29,118 bases of DNA from Eubacterium sp. UBA3279 (GTDB lineage: Bacteria > Bacillota > Clostridia > Lachnospirales > Lachnospiraceae), in the NCBI GenBank assembly GCA_002361775.1, contig DETV01000072.1, positions 1-29,118 of the forward strand. The letters are read 5' to 3'. Both the position numbers and the translations under genes were made by a program. The notes below the pieces were generated by a model. That model was not told the DNA's origin, searched no databases, and worked only from the letters and a program-made list of their open reading frames with translations. Below, piece by piece: positions 5,728 through 13,700 of the stretch. Position 1 is the stretch's first letter; every line of letters starts with the position of its first letter.

Positions 5728-6876
5728 ATGACGAAAAAGAATACATCATATCCAAAAAGAAAGAGACAATCAAAAAAACATTTTCGGTTGCTGATCTTTC
5801 TGACATTGCTGATTATTTCCGGCTCATCTTATTTTTATTACGCGGTAATTTATCGGGGAAAACACGAACCTGAACCTGTGGAAACTTCCACTTCTACCCA
5901 GCCTCTATATAGCTTAAAAAGCCGCAGAGACTGGCTCTCTCTCACCCCCAAATTAAAAGCAGCCGCCTTTAATGGACGAGCTGCTGAGATTGATTACGGT
6001 ACCTACGTGATTCCCGGACTGGCAGCCACCCAAACTCAGATTTTTGGGCAGAAAAACAGTTCTGATATCTGTACTTCCATGACCCCCCAGGGGTTGGCAG
6101 TCACAGAAGATTATCTCCTGGTCAGCGCCTATTGTCATTCCGGAACACATAATTCTGTTATTTATGTAATTGATAAAAAAAATCATACCTTCGTCAAGGA
6201 ACTTGTCCTTCGAAACAAATCCCATGTGGGAGGGCTGGCTTACGATCCGATTCATCAGAATATCTGGATTTCCGGTATGTCCCGGGGTATTCCGCAGGTT
6301 AATGCCATTACGCTGGAGCAGTTGGAAAGCTATTCTTTTCAGGAAAGTTATCAGCCGCTGGTATATTCCCAGTCTTATGATCTGTATGCGATTACCAGAA
6401 CTTCTTTTATTACCTATCATGATAATGCATTGTATGTAGGTTATTTCACCCAAAATACCGCCAGTGTCCTGGAAGAATATGATATTGCAGAGGATGGTAC
6501 TCTTATCACCCAGTTTTCTTCCGATATGCCGGATATGGTAGATTCCTTCACCCCCATCGCCCTTCCTTCGGATATGCGGGTGATTACGGAACAGGCTCAG
6601 GGGGTGGCCTTTTATGAAAATAAAATATTATTTTCTCACTCCTATGGAATTTTTCCTTCTACCATTCAAATATTTAATAATAATACCTTCCAAAAGCTTC
6701 TGGAAAAAGAGAACGCCGAATCTTCTATTTATCTTCCGGAAAAGCTTGAACAAATTTATGTAGACGGAGAGGATCTCTATGTATTATTTGAATCCGCCGC
6801 TTACAGTTACCGGGTCAGTTCTCTGATTAAAATGGACCGTATTTTAAAATTAAATCTGAAGACTTTACTGACTTAG
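5728..6876 (+). CDS. Membrane-anchored protein with beta-propeller-like extracellular domain
   Basis: 382 residues. A very basic N-terminus (KKNTSYPKRKRQSKKHFR) is followed by one hydrophobic helix (about residues 19-41) that would act as an uncleaved anchor, with the rest outside the cell. The soluble part contains repeated strand blocks such as QGLAVTEDYLLVSAY, GLAYDPIHQNIWISG, QGVAFYENKILFSHS and EQIYVDGEDLYVLFES, the pattern of a YncE-type beta-propeller. No catalytic motif is recognised. The start at 5728 is chosen because AGGAG (5716-5720) lies 7 bases upstream. The stop overlaps the convergent ogt stop by 4 bases. The function is unknown; a surface or cell-wall sensing or binding role is only a guess. 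Confidence 0.72.
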   Translation: MTKKNTSYPKRKRQSKKHFRLLIFLTLLIISGSSYFYYAVIYRGKHEPEPVETSTSTQPLYSLKSRRDWLSLTPKLKAAAFNGRAAEIDYGTYVIPGLAATQTQIFGQKNSSDICTSMTPQGLAVTEDYLLVSAYCHSGTHNSVIYVIDKKNHTFVKELVLRNKSHVGGLAYDPIHQNIWISGMSRGIPQVNAITLEQLESYSFQESYQPLVYSQSYDLYAITRTSFITYHDNALYVGYFTQNTASVLEEYDIAEDGTLITQFSSDMPDMVDSFTPIALPSDMRVITEQAQGVAFYENKILFSHSYGIFPSTIQIFNNNTFQKLLEKENAESSIYLPEKLEQIYVDGEDLYVLFESAAYSYRVSSLIKMDRILKLNLKTLLT

Positions 6877-7346
6877 CCATTTTCTTCAAAAGACCGTTCC
6901 AAATCTAAAAGAGCGGTCTTTTTTTCTAATCCTCCCGCATACCCTGTCAGTTTTCCGTTTTTTCCGATTACCCGATGACAGGGTATTATGACAGGAATAG
7001 GGTTGCAATGGTTGGCCATCCCCACCGCCCGGGAAGCTTTATCATTCCCCACTGCGGCTGCGACTTCCCCATAAGTTCTTGTTTCTCCGTAAGGAATCTC
7101 CGTCAATGCTTTCCAGACTTTTTTCTGGAATTCCGTCCCATCCGGCTTTAAAGGAACAGAAAATTCTTTCCTCTTCCCCTGAAAATATTCCTCCAGCTCT
7201 CTTCTGGTCCATTGTAAAAGAGGATGATTTTCTTCTTTTTCCCCTTCTTTTATTTCCCAGCCAAACCGTATTTCCTTTACACTCTCTTCATCTGCCACCA
7301 GTGTCAGTTTCCCAATCATTGTATGTATTTTACAACATCTTTTCAT
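6873..7346 (-). CDS. ogt: Methylated-DNA--[protein]-cysteine S-methyltransferase
   Basis: 157 residues (start uncertain). This suicidal DNA-repair protein moves the alkyl group from O6-methylguanine to its own cysteine. The active-site motif PCHRVIG is intact (Cys123 with this start), as are GTEFQKKVWKALTEIPYGETRTYGEVA (the helix-turn-helix and Tyr region) and the asparagine hinge segment SRAVGMANHCNP. The ATG at 7346 overlaps the end of the DUF3783 gene by 17 bases; in-frame ATGs at 7379 and 7358 are alternatives, none with a strong ribosome site, so translation is probably coupled. It shares the promoter at 7753-7781 with the upstream gene. Confidence 0.9.
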   Translation of the reverse strand: MKRCCKIHTMIGKLTLVADEESVKEIRFGWEIKEGEKEENHPLLQWTRRELEEYFQGKRKEFSVPLKPDGTEFQKKVWKALTEIPYGETRTYGEVAAAVGNDKASRAVGMANHCNPIPVIIPCHRVIGKNGKLTGYAGGLEKKTALLDLERSFEENG

Positions 7347-7716
7347 GTAACATCTCATTCTCTTTCTTAAGTTCTTCATATAAGGTTCTGCAATCCCAAA
7401 ATTGATTATGCTGGGTAATCACTGCTTTATAGTTAATTCTCCCAATTCCCTGTTTTCTCATGGCCATCAGTACCTGATCTACCTGAGCGCTGCTTAACCA
7501 GGCCATTACCATCATTTCCTGTTCAAATTCTTTTATTTCCATCTCCTCAGTTCTTTCATTTTCAGGGATTTCTTTATTTCCGGCCAGATAACCCACCGGC
7601 TGTATGTAATCCTGGAGATCCACCACTTTTACTTTCATTTTCAACGGCAAAAGAGCCCGTTTTACCTCTCCTGCCTTTTTCTGATCAAATCCGAATAATA
7701 AAATTGTTTCCTTCAT
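7330..7716 (-). CDS. DUF3783 domain-containing protein
   Basis: 128 residues, small and soluble. The N-terminal KETILLFGFDQKKAGEVKRAL looks like a beta-alpha unit. The second half (EMMVMAWLSSAQVDQVLMAMRKQGIGRINYKAVITQHNQFWDCRTLYEELKKE) matches what I recall of DUF3783, with its conserved K-A-V-x-T and N-x-x-W stretches. The role is unknown. GGAGG sits 7 bases before the ATG. It is the first gene of a two-gene operon with ogt, hinting at a link to alkylation or nucleotide stress, but that is inference from position only. Confidence 0.78.
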   Translation of the reverse strand: MKETILLFGFDQKKAGEVKRALLPLKMKVKVVDLQDYIQPVGYLAGNKEIPENERTEEMEIKEFEQEMMVMAWLSSAQVDQVLMAMRKQGIGRINYKAVITQHNQFWDCRTLYEELKKENEMLHEKML

Positions 7717-7752
7717 CCTGTTTCCTCCATCTTCTGGCTGTTCTTTCTACCC

Positions 7753-7781
7753 ATTATACCCGTCCCTTTCCCGAAAATCAA
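7753..7781 (-). promoter_or_regulatory. Promoter of the DUF3783-ogt operon
   Basis: Read on the minus strand: TTGATT (7781-7776), a 17-nt spacer, and TATAAT (7758-7753). It is divergent from the SGNH hydrolase promoter. Confidence 0.72.
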
Positions 7782-7806
7782 TTGACGAATCCCCTCTTGA
7801 CGAATC
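7782..7806. repeat. Tandem direct repeat TTGACGAATC in a divergent promoter region
   Basis: The 10-mer TTGACGAATC occurs at 7782-7791 and again at 7797-7806, a 15-bp period. It lies between the two divergent promoters and overlaps the -35 of the plus-strand one. It could be a tandem operator or a duplicated -35 region. Confidence 0.55.
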
Positions 7807-7824
7807 TAAATAACAGAGTATACT
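7797..7824 (+). promoter_or_regulatory. Promoter of the SGNH hydrolase gene
   Basis: TTGACG (7797-7802), a 16-nt spacer, and TATACT (7819-7824). The -35 lies inside the second copy of the direct repeat TTGACGAATC. Confidence 0.68.
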
Positions 7825-7861
7825 TTTTGTAACAGTTTTTATTATATGAGGGGGTAGCTCT

Positions 7862-8455
7862 GTGAAAAAATATCTTTTTCTTGGCGACAGTATTACAGAT
7901 GCTGATCATCTTTTCGAACCTTCCGGTCTGGGAAACGGATACGTCTCTTTACTTGCCCGCGCTCTTTCTCCCTGTGATTACCGTATAGTAAATCGGGGGC
8001 ATAACGGTTTCACCTCGGAGCAACTGCTTCGATTGCTTCACAGAGATGGAATTGAGCCTGACTGGGATCTCATCACCATTTTGATCGGCGTCAATGATAT
8101 TCCTGTAGAAGTTTATACCAGTCACAATAGAATCCCCGGAGAATTTTATGAATACTATGATAAAATTCTTGCCTTTCTCACCAGCCATACTAAGGCCCAC
8201 CTGATTCTTATGGAACCTTTCCTTTTTGACCATCCCCAGGAGTACATTCCCTGGCATTCTCTGGTGGTAAAGGAAAGTAACATCATACAGGAGCTTGCTC
8301 TGAAATATCATGCTGATTTCATCTTCACTGACCAATATCTTCGCGAAAAAGCAGACCGGGAGGGGGCGGATCATATAACCCGGGACGGAATCCATCTCAC
8401 CCACCGGGGGAATCAGTTATTGGCAGATCTTTGGCTGTCCGCCTGCCATAAGTGA
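7862..8455 (+). CDS. SGNH/GDSL-family hydrolase
   Basis: 197 residues, cytoplasmic (no signal peptide). All SGNH blocks are present: block I FLGDSIT (Ser10 nucleophile), block II Gly/Asn region (NRGHNGFTSEQLL), block III IGVND, and block V DGIHLTHRGN with the catalytic Asp and His. Such enzymes are esterases, lipases or carbohydrate deacetylases; the substrate cannot be inferred. The start is GTG at 7862, supported by GAGGGGG (7848-7854) seven bases upstream. A terminator overlaps the stop codon. Confidence 0.87.
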   Translation: MKKYLFLGDSITDADHLFEPSGLGNGYVSLLARALSPCDYRIVNRGHNGFTSEQLLRLLHRDGIEPDWDLITILIGVNDIPVEVYTSHNRIPGEFYEYYDKILAFLTSHTKAHLILMEPFLFDHPQEYIPWHSLVVKESNIIQELALKYHADFIFTDQYLREKADREGADHITRDGIHLTHRGNQLLADLWLSACHK

Positions 8456-8489
8456 GGGGTTGAATAGTCTCCCCTCACTCCTCTTTTTT
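8452..8489 (+). terminator. Terminator of the SGNH hydrolase gene
   Basis: GTGAGGGG (8452-8459) pairs with CCCCTCAC (8471-8478) and is followed by TCCTCTTTTTT. The stem includes the stop codon and overlaps the end of the convergent SASP gene by a few bases. Confidence 0.8.
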
Positions 8490-8669
8490 CTGTTCTGCCC
8501 GCTTTCTTTTTGTCACAAGCCCACCAATTCGTCCCGTTTCCTTAGCTGAAAGGGTTCTCCATCCATCTTCCAGCACCCGGTCAAGCAGTCCCAGTTCCTC
8601 TGCCACCTCATATTTCATTCTTTCTTCCCGGGACATGGTCTGAAAATCGATTTTTTTCTTTTTACTCAT
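8475..8669 (-). CDS. Alpha/beta-type small acid-soluble spore protein (SASP)
   Basis: 64 residues, highly charged. The two SASP signatures are recognisable: MKYEVAEELGLLDRV (K-x-E-x-A-x-E-L-G, with the E-x-A germination-protease site region) and WRTLSAKETGRIGGLVTKR (the G-x-I-G-G DNA-binding block). These proteins coat and protect DNA in dormant spores. The divergence and charged tail place it nearer to the minor, SspF-like members than to SspA/B. AAAGGAGTG precedes the ATG. A SigG-type promoter lies immediately upstream. It marks the host as an endospore former. Confidence 0.85.
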   Translation of the reverse strand: MSKKKKIDFQTMSREERMKYEVAEELGLLDRVLEDGWRTLSAKETGRIGGLVTKRKRAEQKKEE

Positions 8670-8704
8670 AAAAAAGTCACACTCCTTTACTTCTGGAGTA
8701 TGAC
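8670..8704 (-). terminator. Hairpin overlapping the SASP promoter and ribosome site
   Basis: GTCATACTCC (8704-8695) and GGAGTGTGAC (8685-8676) form a 10-bp stem (one G-U) with a 9-nt loop, followed by six T's (8675-8670) directly before the SASP ATG. In transcripts from the upstream PadR operon it would act as a terminator and hide the SASP ribosome site. In the SigG transcript, which should start inside the loop, it cannot form. Confidence 0.6.
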
Positions 8705-8725
8705 CCTTTTATAAAAATTTATTCA
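8697..8725 (-). promoter_or_regulatory. SigG-type (forespore) promoter of the SASP gene
   Basis: On the minus strand: TGAATA (8725-8720), a 17-nt spacer, and CATACT (8702-8697). This matches the forespore SigG consensus (TGAATA / CATACTA) well and sits exactly where a SASP promoter belongs. The -35 overlaps the stop codon of the DUF4097 gene. Confidence 0.75.
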
Positions 8726-9564
8726 TTTTGAAAATCAATAGTCACGCTTCCTGCTGCGCAATCAGCAGAAATTGTTTTTTTGCTGTCTTTATCCCCTTCT
8801 GAAATGTTTTTTCCAATGGCTTCCCAGGCTTCCCCTGCCACCTCAAAACTTCCTGCTCCTATATCGCCCTCAATATAGTATTCTTCTTTTTCCCCCGCAA
8901 AAACCGCTTCAAAGCTTCCTGCTGCACAGTCAATATCCGTCTCATGGCACTGAAGATTTTCCAGGAAAATACTTCCCGCTGTTACTTTCCAACTACTTTC
9001 CTGCGCCTGTATTGTTCCTTCTGTTATAATACTCCCCGCCCCGGTCTGCATTTCCAGGGATTTCGCCTGAAGATTATCAATAGTAACAGCTCCCGCTCCT
9101 ATAGAAAGATCTACCTCTTCAAACGCATACTCCTGAGGAATAAGAATTTTCACCTGATAACCGTTCGTTAATCCATTCAGAAAATTCTTTTTCATGCGAA
9201 TCTCCAATTCGTCCTTTTTCTGCTCTATCTGCACATAAGGGTCCTCTTTTTCCACATAAACCTGAATGTCTTTTCCGTTATATTCTTCCAGATAAACTTC
9301 TCTGGCTCCCAGATCCATATCCAGTTTCTCAATTCCGGAGCATACTGTAATATCCCAGTTCTCTGCGTTCAGTTCTTTCTCCCTTTTTTCTTCATTATCT
9401 CCCATATCTGCGATCTTTTTCTGAATCTGAGATGACTGGATACTAAGCGCTTCCCAAAATTGATCTCCTCTGGCTCCCAGCGCTACTCCTGCTATAAGGA
9501 GGATGACTCCGGCGCCTCCGCATACTCCGCTTATGGTAAGCAATGTTTTTGCTATTTTTTTCAT
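8719..9564 (-). CDS. DUF4097 family beta-strand repeat protein
   Basis: 281 residues. An N-terminal hydrophobic helix (about 8-31) is followed by a short coiled linker and a right-handed beta-repeat domain. Its recurring pattern is IGAGAVTI, TGAGSIIT, VTAGSIFL, CAAGSFEA, IGAGSFEV and CAAGSVTI, the DUF4097/adhesin-like signature. This is the usual effector of PadR-HAAS-DUF4097 operons and is probably exposed outside the membrane. Its ATG overlaps the stop of the DUF1700 gene (ATGA), and AAAGGGGG lies upstream, so translation is coupled. The biochemical function is unknown; envelope stress is the usual guess. Confidence 0.87.
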   Translation of the reverse strand: MKKIAKTLLTISGVCGGAGVILLIAGVALGARGDQFWEALSIQSSQIQKKIADMGDNEEKREKELNAENWDITVCSGIEKLDMDLGAREVYLEEYNGKDIQVYVEKEDPYVQIEQKKDELEIRMKKNFLNGLTNGYQVKILIPQEYAFEEVDLSIGAGAVTIDNLQAKSLEMQTGAGSIITEGTIQAQESSWKVTAGSIFLENLQCHETDIDCAAGSFEAVFAGEKEEYYIEGDIGAGSFEVAGEAWEAIGKNISEGDKDSKKTISADCAAGSVTIDFQNE

Positions 9565-10286
9565 ACTTTACGTCCCCCTTTCCATTTCTGAATTTTTCCT
9601 GAAAGAAAGATTTTACACGTTCTCCAGATCCTGGGAATTATCTGGAAAGTAAACCATCCAAACAACAGCAGAAGTAATATCCCCACTGCTCCGCAGATCA
9701 GGCCTCCTCCCACACCGGCCATTCCCAGAGCCGGAAAATGAAACAGATTCCAGATGCCTTTCACTATCAAAGCAATTCCCCCTAATAAAAGACTTACTCC
9801 TGTGCTGAGGCAGGCGAAAATAACTCCAAGTAAAGCTCCTCCCAGGCCCAATATCATTCCCAGAAGTCCACCTGCCAGCCCCAGAAGAATGGGTGACGCT
9901 AATATTACAAGAATAAGGATCAAAATCCACTTTCCCTTTTGTGTCTTTTCCCCTGTCTGCATATTGCCCGACATCTGCATACTTTCTTCTGTCTGCCATC
10001 TTTCTTCTGTCCCTGTTGTTCTTTCTGACTGTGTTCTTCTTTCCGTTTTTTCTATTGGAGGATGACTCACCGTCTGTTTTCTGGAAAAATCATTTTCCTG
10101 CAGATCCGCTTTGATATTTTCTGCAATTTCTCTCGGATCTCCCAATTCTTCAATTGCCTGTTCTTCATTTTCCACTCCGGCTTCATCCAGATAATCATTA
10201 TAATAGCGAATGGCTTCCATTCTTTCGCTTTCCGGCAGATCTGCCAGCAGTCTGGCAATCTGTGCCATAAATTCATCACGTTTCAT
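9561..10286 (-). CDS. DUF1700 / HAAS-domain membrane protein
   Basis: 241 residues. The N-terminal HAAS signalling domain (MKRDEFMAQIARLLADLPESERMEAIRYYNDYLDEAG...EELGDPREIA, residues 1-60) is followed by a polar Thr/Gln/Glu-rich linker (65-115) and a glycine-rich block of several membrane helices (about 120-220). In known operons these proteins connect PadR regulators to DUF4097 proteins at the membrane. The gene starts only 3 bases after the PadR stop and overlaps the next gene by 4 bases. Confidence 0.88.
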   Translation of the reverse strand: MKRDEFMAQIARLLADLPESERMEAIRYYNDYLDEAGVENEEQAIEELGDPREIAENIKADLQENDFSRKQTVSHPPIEKTERRTQSERTTGTEERWQTEESMQMSGNMQTGEKTQKGKWILILILVILASPILLGLAGGLLGMILGLGGALLGVIFACLSTGVSLLLGGIALIVKGIWNLFHFPALGMAGVGGGLICGAVGILLLLLFGWFTFQIIPRIWRTCKIFLSGKIQKWKGGRKV

Positions 10287-10289
10287 ATA

Positions 10290-10607
10290 TCAAATCCTCC
10301 CCTCAAACAACATGGAAATTTTAGATGAATAGCTTTTCCATTCTGTCTCGTACAATCTTAACTGGGCTTTTCCTCTGTCTGTAATTTTGTAATATCTCCG
10401 GTTTCTTCCGGCACATTCCCTGTCGTACACCATCAGACATTCATCTTTTTGAAGCCTTCTCAGCACCGGATACAATGTGGATTCCGAAATATCAATAACC
10501 TGCCGGACGTCCTGCGTGATTTTATATCCATACGTTCCTTCCTGATCTTTAGACACTACTGCCAGAACAATCGCATCTAAAAGAGCAGCGCCTGTATTAA
10601 ATACCAT
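10290..10607 (-). CDS. PadR family transcriptional regulator
   Basis: 105 residues, a minimal PadR winged helix. Seen are LLDAIVLAVVSKDQEGTYGYKI, the recognition region ISESTLYPVLRRLQKDECL, the wing RRYYKITDRGKAQL, and a short C-terminal dimerisation helix. PadR proteins usually repress their own operon; the dyad over the -10 at 10675-10697 is a suitable operator. AGGTGAGG precedes the ATG. It is the first gene of the three-gene operon. Confidence 0.92.
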   Translation of the reverse strand: MVFNTGAALLDAIVLAVVSKDQEGTYGYKITQDVRQVIDISESTLYPVLRRLQKDECLMVYDRECAGRNRRYYKITDRGKAQLRLYETEWKSYSSKISMLFEGRI

Positions 10608-10674
10608 ATCCTCACCTTTTTCTCCTCTCTTTTCTTGACTAATATTATTTTTCGTCTAACATTATTTTATATTT

Positions 10675-10697
10675 AATATTATATGTCGTATAATATT
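10675..10697. promoter_or_regulatory. Candidate PadR operator (inverted repeat over the -10)
   Basis: A perfect 9-bp inverted repeat AATATTATA / TATAATATT with 5-nt spacer TGTCG covers the -10 and half of the spacer. Binding here would block RNA polymerase. PadR operators are typically AT-rich dyads of this size. Confidence 0.55.
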
Positions 10698-10707
10698 GTT
10701 TTGTCAA
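10678..10707 (-). promoter_or_regulatory. Promoter of the PadR-DUF1700-DUF4097 operon
   Basis: On the minus strand: consensus TTGACA (10707-10702), an 18-nt spacer, and consensus TATAAT (10683-10678). Confidence 0.8.
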
Positions 10708-10715
10708 TACATATG

Positions 10716-10768
10716 AGCAAAAAAAGTTTCACCATTTCTATTCTGAAAAATGATGAAACTTTTTTGCT
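10716..10768 (-). terminator. Terminator of the addBA operon
   Basis: AGCAAAAAAGTTTCATCATTT and AAATGGTGAAACTTTTTTTGCT (minus-strand sense) form a long stem with a run of T's in the distal arm, 27 bases after the addA stop. It separates addA from the PadR promoter. Confidence 0.75.
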
Positions 10769-10794
10769 GTTGTAAACAAATGAAACTGTATTTT

Positions 10795-13700
10795 TTAGAT
10801 TTCCACTTTCAGAGCTTTTCCCGCTCCAAAAGAATATAAATAAGCTTCTTTTACTTTTTTTCCCCTCAGTTTTTCCAACGCTCTGGCATAGTAGAACAAC
10901 TGCTTCTGATATTTATTTACCAGTTCCTGTTCCTTCCCCTTTTCCACGTAATCCGTCTTATAATCCACAAGAACCAAACCGTCTTCTTCTTCAAAATAGC
11001 CGTCAATAATTCCCTGCAGAAGAATTGTCTGATTCATATCCCACAGAGGATTTTTCTCGTTGGCGGGAATACTGATCACAAATTGCTGTTCTCTCCATAA
11101 TTTTTGTCTTTCCTCAGCTTTCTTCATCCGCATTCCCAAATGGGATGTGACAAACCAGAAGATTTGCTTTTCCCGTACAGACTGGGCCATCTCCTCATCG
11201 ATTCTTCCTTTTTCTTTCATCCTCTCAATCTGCTCCCGAATTGCTTCCGGAGAATCTGCGCAGGAATAATCCAGATGTTCCAGAACCCGGTGATATGCTG
11301 TACCCCGTGCCGCTCCTTTTAATTCTTCCCGATCCTTTTGCATAAATTCCGGTATCAGCGGTTCCACCTTTTCTTCCGGGAACATTTCCACTGCCTCTTC
11401 TCCCTCCAACACCTGGCCTTTTAATTCAGACACACTTATTTTCCCCGGGATCTCCTGCAAAAATCGATAGGGATACTCATAGGAAAATCTCTCTTCCAAC
11501 TGGAGCGCCAGTGTTTCATCGTATACCATATCTCCCTTCCAATGAGTATATTCCCGATAGCGAATCTCTCCGGATATCTGCCTTTTCAATTCTCTTCCCA
11601 CAAAGCTGTCGCTGTTTTTCAGGAAAATCTGCATCGGTACTTTCTCGGACAGATCAGATTCTTTCCTGAAAATATTTTTTCCCAGATCCATATAAATTTC
11701 ATCCATTCCCGGATGACGGCTTAAAGCAGGCAAAATCCAATCCCAGTAATTTTTAGCGTTTTCCAGTATACCATAGGGAAGCTTTTTCCCCTGTCGCTCC
11801 CGCAATCCATAAAGTTTTTCCAATTCGTCCTCCATACTTTTTCCTGTTCCTGTAAGAATCAGTTTTTCTTTGGCTCTTGTCAGCGCAACGTAAAGGATAC
11901 GCAATTCTTCTCCCAGATTTTCCAGCCGTATTTGTTTTTGAATCACCTGGCGCATCAGTGTAGGGATTTTAATTCTCAGTTCCGGTTCAATTCCTGTCAT
12001 TCCAATTCCCAGATCCGGGTGCAGGACCAACCCGGAATTTGCATCCATCATATTGAACATTTTTCCCATTCCTGCGGCAAAAACCACCGGAAATTCCAGC
12101 CCTTTACTCTTATGAATACTCATGATCCGGACAGTATTTTCATTTTCTCCCGCAACATTCACCTCACCGAAATCCACCTGATATTTCTGAAGCTGTTCCA
12201 GATACCGGATAAAATTAAACAATCCACGGTAACTGGTACTTTCGTATTCCATGGCTTTTTCCACCAGCATTTCCAGATTTGCTTTCCTCTGTTCTCCCCC
12301 TGGCATTGCTGCCGCGTACAGATCAAATCCGGTGATTCGTAAAATCAGTTGAATCAGTTCGTGGATAGGCGTATACGGAACCCTTTCCCGGATCAACTGA
12401 TATTTTTCAAAAAATACCTGAAGTTTTTTCCGTAATTTTTCACAGTTTCCCAGCCGGCTATATTCCCAGGCACATTCATAAATCTTTTTCTCAGGAAATT
12501 CATTTTTCATAACTGCCAGTTCTTCCGGGGTACACCCAACCAGAGAAGAGGTCAAAACCCCTGTAAAGGGAATTTCCTGCATGGGGTTATCACAGATATG
12601 AAGATAATTCAACAACGTCACCACTTCCGGAGCGCTGAAATACCCGGTTTTGGATGTGGCATAGGCGGGAATCCCCATATCCATCAATACACTTACGAAT
12701 GTTTCTGCCCATCCCGTCACAGTACGCAGTAAAATCACACAATCCTGATAACGGGCTGTCCTGTATTCCCCTGTTTTTTTGTCCAGAATCCATTCTTTTC
12801 CTACTATACTCTGAATCCTTTCTCCAATCATTTTAGCTTCCAGTTCCTGGGCTGTATGTTCTTCTTCACTCTCATCAGAATTTTCCCGGCTATCCGTTGC
12901 TGCAATCCACACCTGAGTACAGGGAAATTCTCTGTTTACACCCTGAGGATAGGGAGGAAACTGAGCCCCCGGATACAATGCGGCATCCTGATCGTATTCC
13001 ACATCTCCCAGCTCTTTCCCCATAATTTGTTCAAATATATAATTCACTCCCGCCAGAATCTGTTCTCTGCTTCGAAAATTCTTATGCAGATCAATTCTCT
13101 GGCATTCACTTTCTTCCTTCGAATATGTCTCATATTTTTCCATAAAAAGTTCCGGTCTGGCCAGACGAAAACGATAAATACTCTGCTTTACATCTCCCAC
13201 CATGAAAATGTTATACGTTCCATGGCGAAGCCGGGAAACGCTTTGAAGCAATGTTTCCTGTACCAGGTTACTGTCCTGATATTCATCTATGAGAATCTCT
13301 TCGAATCTTTGAGAAAATTCCTCTGCCGCCGGCGTATATACCAGTGTTCCATTTTCTTTCTTCACCAGAATATCCAGTGCAAAATGTTCCATATCGGAAA
13401 AATCCAGAATATTTTTCTGCCGTTTTTTTTGTGAAAATTTCTCCATAAATTCCCCGGTAAGATGCACCAGCTCTTCCACCGGTTTTCGGCATAGCTGCAT
13501 TTCCTGCAAAATCCCCTGACTGTCTTTATAAAAATACCGTTCCCGGATTCCTTTTACCAGATCTTTTAATTGCTCCCTGTTTCTTTTCACCTTCTCCTTT
13601 TTCTCTTCTGAAACATCTGATTTTTTCCGGGAAAGAGCTTTGAATTTCAGTCCTGAAAGAACCTGTACACAGCCGTCAAAATCTTCTCTCTCACTGGTGT

